From contig OY804588.1 in NCBI GenBank assembly GCA_963680875.1, positions 60,090,369 through 60,154,368 on the forward strand: a DNA stretch of 64,000 nucleotides, given 5' to 3'. Source of the DNA: Bathymodiolus brooksi (lineage: Eukaryota; Mollusca; Bivalvia; Mytilida; Modiolidae). Below the pieces are notes generated by a model. It was not told where the DNA came from, searched no databases, and was given only the letters and a program-made list of their open reading frames with translations. Of the stretch, positions 49,807 through 58,454 are shown one piece after another (within the stretch, counting starts at the first letter, position 1; each line of letters starts with the position of its first letter). The translations under genes were made by a program, and so were the position numbers.

Positions 49807-49966
49807 TTATAAGGATTAAACGCATTTTTTTCGGAGTTTATTGATGTATAACCTGGACCAAGTCACTCACATACTTACATAAAGAAGGACTTTTATTTGT
49901 TTGTGAGTGAATTGGTCCAGGTTATATATCAATAAACTCCGGAAAAAATGTGTTTATTCCTATAAC
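49807..49966. mobile_element. Palindromic MITE, 160 bp
   Basis: Arms of about 65 bp are nearly perfect complements. The left includes CGGAGTTTATTGATGTATAA and CCTGGACCAAGTCACTCACA; the right has TGTGAGTGAATTGGTCCAGG and TCAATAAACTCCGG. The loop is about 30 bp. Confidence 0.8.
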
Positions 49967-50001
49967 ATTTATAATATTATATAAAAGTTATTATTTATTT
50001 C

Positions 50002-50146
50002 AATATTTATTCCAAAGATATTTTATCATGTAACATAAGTTCCAGTTTCATTGGTATTTTTATTATGCTAATGGGATTTGTATTACATAAAATAAATTCC
50101 AACTGGAACTTATGTTACATGATAAAATATCTTTGGAATAAATATT
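50002..50146. mobile_element. Palindromic MITE, 145 bp
   Basis: Arms of 44 bp match perfectly or nearly so: ATTCCAAAGATATTTTATCA / TGATAAAATATCTTTGGAAT and TGTAACATAAGTTCCAG / CTGGAACTTATGTTACA. The loop is 57 bp. It lies 35 bp from the previous MITE. Confidence 0.8.
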
Positions 50147-50179
50147 ATGATGGAACTTCTATTCCATGACAGGTTGACT

Positions 50180-50360
50180 GTTGTTAATTGATTGATGTTT
50201 AACGTCAAATGAGCAATTTTTCAACCAGATCATGGTGAGAACAAATTACATTCAATGAGATTATAATGATGTGAGCTTTGTACTACTGATAGACCAACAC
50301 GCTTAGTTGAATTTTTACAGTCCTACCCCGCTGTAACATCAGTCATTCGGTAGACAAGTC
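50180..50360. repeat. Possible SINE relic
   Basis: ATTGATTGATGTTTAACGTC followed by a CCAGATCATGGTGAGA stretch resembles the LINE-derived tail and body words of mollusc SINEs. Pol III boxes are not visible. Confidence 0.3.
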
Positions 50361-50406
50361 TATATTTTTAATCAAGTACAACGAAACAGTATACAACATA
50401 ACTTAC

Positions 50407-50767
50407 ATTTTTCATGGCAGCCTTTTGTATTGCAACTTCTATTTGATATAATCTCATATATTCCCAAGGAATACTGATAAAAAATGCTATCACAATCACC
50501 CAAAATATTATCCCAGAGAAAGTTACTCTAGAGCATTGTCCGATTCCACTACAGCTGCACATGTACATATTTTCAAATCTTTTTCACTTCTTGCAAAACG
50601 GAAGGCTAAAATTATAACTAAAATTAAAACAGCTGCAGATATAGTTGAGGTTATCTCCATTGGGATAAGAAAGAAATATATTGTATTGAAATCTTCCTGT
50701 ACTATTTCTATTAATATATTCATAGTCATTGTGTCTGTATCGTTATTTGTTGGTATTAGGTTGAACC
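50407..50767 (-). CDS. CLCC1: CLCC1-like gene, exon with two membrane segments (frame break)
   Basis: The 3' border is a good donor (AAAAAT then GTAAGT) in phase 0. The second half (50570-50407) reads GIIFWVIVIAFFISIPWEYM then RLYQIEVAIQKAAMKN, matching the CLCC1 FISFL-x-S-x-x-WxWMxLYKxxxA region. The first half (50767-50550) reads PMEITSTISAAVLILVIILA and FRFARSEKDL, the preceding membrane helix, but in a different frame. The frames swap around 50550-50571. That is a frameshift, a sequence error, or a very small intron. A possible acceptor AATCTAAG precedes TGGTTCAACC at 50767, two bases from the edge of the duplicated repeat block. Confidence 0.6.
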
Positions 50768-50829
50768 ACTTAGATTGGGTTCCTGTTTATACAATTAAAT
50801 TGTTCATAAAACCAAAACACATATAGGGA

Positions 50830-51052
50830 TAGGGTAATGATGTTTATGCCACTTTCAACAATATTTCAGTTATTTCATGGTAGTCAGTTTTATTGGTGGA
50901 GGAAACCGGAGTACCTGGAGAAAACCACTGACCTGTTGCAAATCACTGACAAACTTTATCACATAATGTTGTATTGAGTACACCTTGTCATGATCATGAT
51001 TCGAACTCCAACTACCATATGATCATGGCCTTGACAGCTCTTCCAAAACACA
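50830..51052 (-). repeat. tRNA-derived SINE
   Basis: Near-identical to 135-353, including the GAGTTCGAATCATGATC B-box area on the minus strand. Confidence 0.65.
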
Positions 51053-52118
51053 TATACAGTACGCACAGCGACTTTTAGCACGAAATCAGCTTGGTCAGTG
51101 TTTTTTCGCGGTGAAATGTCATAAAATCTCTGTAAAATGTCGGTGAAATCATGCTGAAACTTTCACCGCGCAAATATACAAATTAGGGCCTAAATATCGG
51201 TGAAATATTTTAATTGTCGGTGACAACACCGCGGCAAAAATCATACGTGTATACACGTACATGTAACTGTATAGTTACATGTATTCTTTTGTTTTTTGTT
51301 TGTTTAGTTTTGTTTTTTTACTATTTCGTACTGTATATTTCAATTTGATCATTTGATACCGGATTTTTTTCAGGGATGGCATACATTTTATTTATAGGAT
51401 ATATGAGTACGCATCTTGTTTTGCATATATTATCTAATCCCAACATTTCGATTGGTTTACATAGGTGTTATTTCTTTTTCTCTCACGAGTTGATAATCAC
51501 CTGGTATTACAGGCTGTATTTTATCTATGTACGGGTGTGTCTATTTCTATGTAGTGCACACATTGAACTCGGTCACTAAAAGGTCAAATACACAGTTACC
51601 TGAGGCTGAGGGATTGATTTAAAAACAAACCGAGAAGGATTGAAAAGAAAAAAAAATTGATGTAAATTTTTATCTAAACGTGCTTTTTCGTATTTGTATG
51701 TCGTTAATCCCCTTACAAGCCACGTGTCATTTTACTTTTAATAAAAGTAGATACACATTTCCCTTTGAGTACACACATTTTTCACGTGAATGAGAATCTA
51801 GAAAGGTTACCCCCTGTTGGTAATATATTATCAATCAAAGCGTGCTTTTGGGGATCTAGAAACTTTTGTAACAGGTGAACTTTAGTCACGTGCCAAGTCG
51901 ACAATAATTGATCATCCGAAGGCTCGGGATACCAGGCTTGCATTCAAAAGATCAAGTTTATATTAATTAAAAAATAATACAATACAAGCTTATAAATGGT
52001 AATGATCGCATAATACTAAACGTTTGTACCGGCATTGTTTTCTTAACATAATAGATTAAAACAAAAGCAAATATCAGAATTAAAGAACGAAAATATGATG
52101 ACAGCTTACACACCTGAA

Positions 52119-53733
52119 CTAGAGGCTCAGCCCACTGAGCCTGTATCGCTCACCTGACAATAGAATGATACTGAAGCAAATTTCAAAGGGAGATAATCAT
52201 TACCTTAAAAAACAGCAGCCATCTTGAATGGAGGGTGGGGCTGTCGGACACAATTTTAAAAGGGACACACCCAGGGACCATCTATGCCAAGTTTGGCTCC
52301 ATTTGGCCAAGCTGTTTCAGAGGAGAAGATTTTTTTAACATTAGCCAATCAGAAAAAAGAATTATTCTTGGCGGCCATGTTTATAGGCCAAATGGAACGA
52401 AATGGAGAAACTTTATAGAGGACCTTACATAGATGCTTACTGCCAAGTTTGGTTCCATTTGGCCAAGTTGTTTCAGAGGAGAAGATTAAAATATGAAAAA
52501 GTTAACGGACGAACTACGGACGCCAAGTGATGGCAATACATCACATGGCCCTTTGGGTCAAGTGAGCTAAAAAATGATGAAAAAAGGGCAATAACTCCTA
52601 GACAGGTAATCAGATTTACTTCAAAATTGCAGGGCATGTAGATCTTGACAAGCTGAACATGTTTTCAGTTTACACTCAACATCTATCTCTTATAGTTTTT
52701 GAAATAAAGGATGAAAAGTATTAACATTTTTAAAATTTGATGAAAAAAGGGCAATAACTTCAAGATGGGTAATCAGATTTACTTTAAAATTGTAGGCTAG
52801 GTTGATCTTGACATGCTGAACATGTTTGCTGTTTAAACTTAACATCTATCTCTTATAGTTTTTGAAATAAAGGACAAAAGGTATTAACATTTTGAAAATT
52901 TGACGAAAAAAAGGGCAATAACTCCAAATTGGGTACTCAAATTAACTTCAAAATTACAGGGTAGGTAGATCTTAATATGCTGCACATGTTTGCAATTTAA
53001 ACTTAACCTTTATCTCTAATAGTTTTTGAAATATCAGACAAAAACGTTTAAATTAAAAAATAAATAAATAAAAAAGGGCAATAACTCCTAGACGGGTAAT
53101 CAGATTTACTTCAAAATTGCAGGGCATGTAGATCTTGACATGCTGCACATGTTTGTTGTTTAAACTTAACGTCTATCTCTTATAGTTTTTTAAATAAAAA
53201 ACGAAAAGTATTAAAATTTTGAAAATTTGGCGAAAAAAGGGTAATAACTCCAAGATAGGTAATCAGATTTTCTTCAAAATTTCAGGGTAGTTAGAGCTTC
53301 CTGTGCTGATCATTTTTACGGTTTTTGAGTTGTTACCAAAAACGTGCAATTTTACCCTATGTTCTATTTTTAGTAACAGCGGCCATGTTTGTTGGCCGAA
53401 TGGAATTAAATGAAGAAGTTTTATAGAGGATCTTACATAGATGCTTCCTGCCAAGTTTGGCTCCATTTGGCCAAGCAGTTTCAGAGGAGAAGATTTTTTT
53501 AATATTAGCCAATCAGAAACAAGAATTGCCCTTGGCGGCCATATTTGTTGGCGGAATGGGACGAAATGAAGAAAATTTATAGAGGACCTTATATAGATGC
53601 TTTCTGCCAAGTTTGATTCCATTTGGTCCAGTTGTTTCAGAGGAGTAGATTAAAATATGAAAAGTTAACGGACGGACGACGGACGCCAAGTGATGGCAAT
53701 ACCTCACATGACCCTTTGGGTCTGGTGAGCTAA
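52119..53733 (+). mobile_element. HINE-like composite element with known empty site
   Basis: The sequence CACACCTGAA / AAAGGGGTAAC is uninterrupted at 1411-1430. Here it is split by CTAGAGGCTCAGCCCACTGA...GGTGAGCTAA. The insertion added exactly this unit, with no duplicated target bases. The internal structure equals 6018-7791, including an internal 3' terminus at 52525-52570. Confidence 0.9.
52571..53330 (+). repeat. Five tandem ~165-bp units (AAAAGGGCAATAACTCC type)
   Basis: Same unit as 6614-7430, with starts near 52575, 52740, 52905, 53072 and 53230. One unit has an expanded (AAAT)n at 53057-53072. Confidence 0.8.
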
Positions 53734-54207
53734 AAAGGGGTAACTAATTATTTGTTATGAATCATTCATATTATCAAAAATGACAGTTTTATATACAAAT
53801 CTCAAGAACATACAAATGTACAAATAAAGGTTAATATCCCATTTCTTTATTTGATCTTGTTTCGTGGCGTCTAATCGTTGATGTCGGTGTTTTGGCGGCA
53901 TTTTATGGTATATCACTGTGTTCGATTTTTCTCGGACATTTCGCGGTGTCAACACCAACTTTTTTTTTAATTTCACCGACATCTTCTTGATTTCTCTGAC
54001 GTCGGACCAGAGTGATTTCTTGCTAAATCGCGCTGTGCGTACTGTAGGTGTGACATATGGAGTTGTTTGTATAGTTGTGCTCAGTTAAATGCAGACTTAC
54101 AGTATTTCCATCTTATAATGCCACTCATACCAGGTCAGATTTCAGATGCACTGATCAGTTAAATACTACAAAATTCTCCCCCTCCAGACAGTGTGAAGAT
54201 TCCATAT

Positions 54208-55026
54208 CACAGGCACTTGTTTCATTCAAAAAATATATGCCCCCTCCTTTTCCTTACTTCAAGGTAAACATCTGCCCTTTTCCCCTTCCCCACTTCGCCT
54301 CAATATTTTTCGTTTATTTGTGATCCTTTCGCTGACCCAATTACATCGTTACACTCCTGAGATATTTCTCTTTACGACTGCCACATTTAAATATACCTAC
54401 CGGGCCTCCCTCAGACGAACTGGACAAGAATATCAGCGAACGTAGCTTGTTTTATTTTTAAGTCATTGAAACGGATACAGCCACTTCCGGTTTGCGCTGG
54501 ATTTTTCATATGCATTGGGAATTCTCTAGACCGGCCATGTGTAACAATGCCATCATGATCATCTCCTCTCAAATGTAAAGTAAGCCTTTAAAATACAGAT
54601 AATTGTTCCAATGCACATTATAAAAATATGTTCAACTCCAAAATTACTGACATTTGATTTTTAAAGCACCTTTTTTATAATTTTCTAAATCAATTTAAAC
54701 CGGACCGGAAGTGGCTGTTTCCGTTTCAACGACTTAAAAATAAAACAAGCTACGTTCGCTGATATTCTTGTCCAATTCGTCTGAGGGGGGCCCGGTAGGT
54801 ATATTTAAATGTGGCAGTCGTAAAGAGAAATATCTTGTGAGTGTAACGATATCATTGGGTCAGCGAAAGGATCACAAATAAGTGAAAAATATTGAGGCGA
54901 AGTGGGAAGGGGAAAAGGGCAGATGTTTACCTTGAAGTAAGGAAGGGAAGAAGGGCAGATGTTTACCTTGAAGTAAGGAAGAGGGGTCATATATTTTTTG
55001 AATGAAACAACTTAACAAGTGCCTGC
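54208..55026. mobile_element. hAT-type foldback MITE, copy 2
   Basis: Paralogue of 1867-2595. The left end is CACAGGCACTTGTTTC. The right end is mutated to GTGCCTGCC and carries a small duplication (AACAACTTAACAAGTG). The flanks TTCCATAT and CTCCATAT are a nearly intact 8-bp target duplication. Confidence 0.75.
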
Positions 55027-55572
55027 CCTCCATATATCAGGATCCTATGATACCAAGGTATTTAAGTAAAACAATGGGGGCAAAACAATAGGGCTTAAAT
55101 AGAATGACATGGTACAACATAGAGCCCACGGTAATACTAATAGTAATAGTAGTACTATTTAGTCTATTAGTAGCATCGTGTTATCATGTTTTTGGTACTT
55201 ACGTCTTTAGAAGCAAACTTTAACATCTTTTACAGATGTTACGCTGTAGTCTTGTTTATGTTCCATAAATAGAAACCGGTAGACACGTCAAAAATAATGC
55301 GTGCGCTGTGGAAATCAAAATAAAATGGATAAAACGAAAACAGATGACGCACGAAAACACATACAGTCATTGGCCATAAATGAGTTTACAAAATGGCCGA
55401 CGTCATTTGCGAAAATTTGTTTCCAATTTTTTACTCCTTATTAAATCAGTGTTATTTACCTTTGATTAGTAACGTTCACATTTTACACAATGCCAAAATA
55501 TTCCAAAATTAGGCCAGTGACGTCATTTAAGGAAATACCTTGTAATTCGGCCAAAATATCGTCTGTCAAAAA

Positions 55573-56677
55573 ATGGCACCGCACGGTAAACAAATGACAC
55601 CAGAGGAGAAACAAATCATCGTAGCTTTGTCACAAGGATATTCTAGCTACAAAATTGCTGAAATGACGGGGAAAAACAGGAGAACAATCAGTAAATTTCT
55701 CGAGAGGCGACGGGTGCGAGGATCGGAAGAAAACTTACCGCGAAGTGGAAGGGGTATAAAAACGGGAGTTCGGGGAGACAGGATTATGTACCGTATGCTT
55801 CGTTCGGACAGAAGACAAAGTTTAGGAGAAATAACAGACCAATTTAACCACCAGTTTGTGACCAAAATTTCTTCTAGAACAGTTCGGAGGCGTTTGAACT
55901 TTGAAGGATACAAAAAACATCCAGTTTGTAAGAAAACTACGATTTCACCACAGGCACTTGTTTCTGGTAATTTTTTTGTACCTAGATACTATATACTATA
56001 TGTAGTATATATAGTATATAGTATCTAGGTAAAAAAAAATTACCAGAAACAAGTGCCTGTGGACAGTGAGAAATCATTGGAAAAAAGTTATTTTCAGTGA
56101 TGAGACGAAGATTGAGATTGGAAATAACAGGAAAGTTTATGTTTGGCGTAAAGTGGATGAAAGATTAAGACCGGAATGTAATGGGTTGTACCAGGGTCGA
56201 AATTACAAAACGAAATTCTCTGTCATGTTCTGGGGCTGCATTTCGTATTATGGGGTAGGTACACTAACTCCAGTTGTTGGCAATTTAAATAGTGAAAAGT
56301 ATGTAAACATTTTAGATGACAATTTATGGCCGGTCATTGCCCAACATTTTCCTACAAGCCCCTACATGTTCCAGGAGGACAATGCCCCATGCCATGTGTC
56401 TCGGAGGACAAATCAGTGGAAAACGGAAAATGATATTCCAACTTTAGAGTGGCCCCCACAAAGCCCAGACTTAAATATAATAGAAAATGTGTGGAAAGTT
56501 ATAAAAACAAAAATTCAACGACGAATAGATGACATTCGAAACGCTGATGACCTAAAAACTGTTGTTGCTGAAATTTGGACCTCACTTCAACTACATTATA
56601 TTAGAAGTTTATATGATTCCCTTCCAAGGCGTTTACGGGTTGTTTTAAGAGCTAGAGGCAATATCACAAAATACTAA
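55573..56677 (+). pseudogene. Tc1-like DD34E transposase, split by a MITE
   Basis: The transposase would bind the element's TIRs and cut and paste it. The N-terminal part (55573-55948) starts MAPHGKQMTPEEKQ and has two helix-turn-helix regions (GYSSYKIAEMTGKNRRTISK; then SSRTVRRRLNFEGYKKH). The C-terminal part (56062-56677) has the catalytic residues: D in IFSDETK, D in QEDNAPCH and E in DLNIIENVW, with 34 residues between the last two. A 113-bp MITE sits between them, and about 10-15 residues that Tc1 proteins normally have before the NHWKKVIFSDE stretch are missing. The copy is therefore dead, although both halves are otherwise open. Confidence 0.88.
55949..56061. mobile_element. 113-bp palindromic hAT-like MITE
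   Basis: The ends CACAGGCACTTGTTTC and GAAACAAGTGCCTGTG equal the TIRs of the MITEs at 1867 and 54208. The interior is one long palindrome (GGTAATTTTTTTGTACCTAG, ATACTATATACTATATG and complement). No clear 8-bp duplication surrounds it, which fits a small loss of target sequence on one side. Confidence 0.8.
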
Positions 56678-57565
56678 CAGTTTGTGGTAAGTTTTATTAT
56701 TTATTTCAGTAAGAAAAACTATAATTTTTCTCTGCTTGGAACACAAACATTTTGGGAACTCAATTATGTCACATCCGCCCGCCTGTGTGCCGATGCCGGT
56801 AATTTCCTATGATAGCCGCCATTTTGTTTTCCGGTAATGAAAATGACCAAAATTGACATTTTCAAAAATGTAATGTTTACTTTTTAATCCCTTTGTTGTT
56901 GTCTCCAACTGTTATTATTAAATTGGTTTTAATCTATATTTCCCTTCAATATATTTATTTGCTGTGGTAAGAACAAATATTTATTAAAAATATATCAGAT
57001 CGGAACCGGCGTTTAATAGTTTTTGACGCTGTGGCACATTTTTTTTTATTGGGGTACCCTCTTTGCGACAAAAATAGAATATGTTTTTGACGTCGTACAA
57101 TCATATTTTAAATATCCAATGAAAGCTTAGATTTCCACGAAGGTCAATATCATCTGCAAATTTTTATTTCCGGTCAAATTTCATGTAAAAAATTCAATAG
57201 ATACAGAATTCAATGTAACTGGAAAAACATTCTATAATCTGGAAAGCTATCTAAAGATACAAATTCTTCTTGACTGTTCTGTATTACTGAATTATGACAA
57301 TCCTGTGTGTAAAGATAAGTTATTATTAAAACAGCTGACACAACTAGAATCTCAATGTAGAAGGTTCATATATATCGTCACGGTATGTGTTTTCGTGCCT
57401 CATCTGTTTTCGTGGTATCCATTTTATTTTGATTTCCACAGCGCACGCATTATTTTTGACGTGTCTTCTGGTTTCTATTTATGGAACATAAACAATACGA
57501 AAGCTGACATCTGTAACAAATGATCAAGTTTACTTTTAAAGACGTAAGTACCAAAAACAGTGAAC

Positions 57566-58185
57566 CTACCTACTGAACCATACTTTTTGTAATGCCAAAA
57601 ATGTACTTCATTTATAAAGTAGCTGGAAAAAAATCCAGAAGGGCTATATAAAATTTAACTATGTCGTCTGCCTCTCAGACACCTGCTCTTCCTGTCATGT
57701 AACTATCATGGGGTCACTGATCGTATTTGTAAACAAAAGAGCCGACTGAAATGTGCCTGTTTCTTATATAAAATACATGTCACTTTGCAGTGCATTGTGG
57801 TTTCAGCACTAAAAAAACGTCAAAAGTAAACACAATTTTGAAAGTGGTCATTTTCAAACATTCTGTTATTTTATTTAGATGTAGTATGATTTGGTAGATG
57901 GCCAGAACCATGAAATTTTAAAACCAGCCATTTCGGGATTTTATATTCGTTTCCATCCCGTATATCGGCCTTGTTTTTATTTGCCACGGAAACAGATACC
58001 GCCATTTTACTGACAACAAAAGTTGCCAGGTAAACGAGAGTATATTAAAATACAAGAATGGCTTTAAAAACAATCTTATGCACAAAGAAATATTTAACTA
58101 GCCATTCTTTGAAAATTCCAATCGTCATATGAATGGAGGGTTAACACTGTTAATCGCTATATCTGAAAATCGATAATAGCACGAA
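57566..58185. other. Non-coding part of the Tc1-type element
   Basis: Nothing coding or repeated is recognised; possibly an insertion next to the right terminus. Confidence 0.4.
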
Positions 58186-58202
58186 AACTGATAACACGAT
58201 GG

Positions 58203-58454
58203 TAACATGCACACAGGATTTTTTAAGTAATAGAGTATTTGAAACATTTTATTTTTAAAGTGAGACAATATCTTATAAACTCAAATGTATATAGTGCTCA
58301 GGAGGATACTAAGTCCGATTTTATAGATTTTAATTCTAGGTGATGGAATTGTGATATTCGGGTTAAAGGATGTATGTTGTGTACATAGTTTTATCAATTT
58401 GGATTATGGATATATGATTGTATTGGGTGACAAAAATCACTGATCTTCAATATT
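58203..58454. other. Spacer
   Basis: AT-rich, nothing recognised. Confidence 0.4.

Larger units (their letters stand above)
51057..54044. mobile_element. TA-flanked TIR element containing a later HINE-like insertion
   Basis: TIRs CAGTACGCACAGCG and CGCTGTGCGTACTG, TA at 51055-51056 and 54045-54046. It is the paralogue of 356-1713; the extra length is the insertion at 52119-53733. Confidence 0.75.
50769..55172. repeat. Duplicated composite segment, copy 2
   Basis: Homologous to 69-2738 apart from the insertion at 52119-53733 and an ~80-bp segment that copy 1 lacks. Most aligned stretches look above 95 percent identical by eye. The left edge abuts the CLCC1-like exon; the right edge is the TA where the Tc1 element begins. 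Confidence 0.85.
55173..58202 (+). mobile_element. Tc1/mariner-type element with TA target duplication
   Basis: Outer ends GCATCGTGTTATCA at 55173 and TGATAACACGATGG ending at 58202 are inverted, with TA on each side (55171-55172 and 58203-58204). An inner inverted repeat of about 190 bp (55185-55370 and 57370-57565) includes TTTTTGGTACTTACGTCTTT and CACAGCGCACGCATTATTTT words. About 620 bp between the right inner and right outer repeat has no left counterpart and may be a further insertion. Confidence 0.65.
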
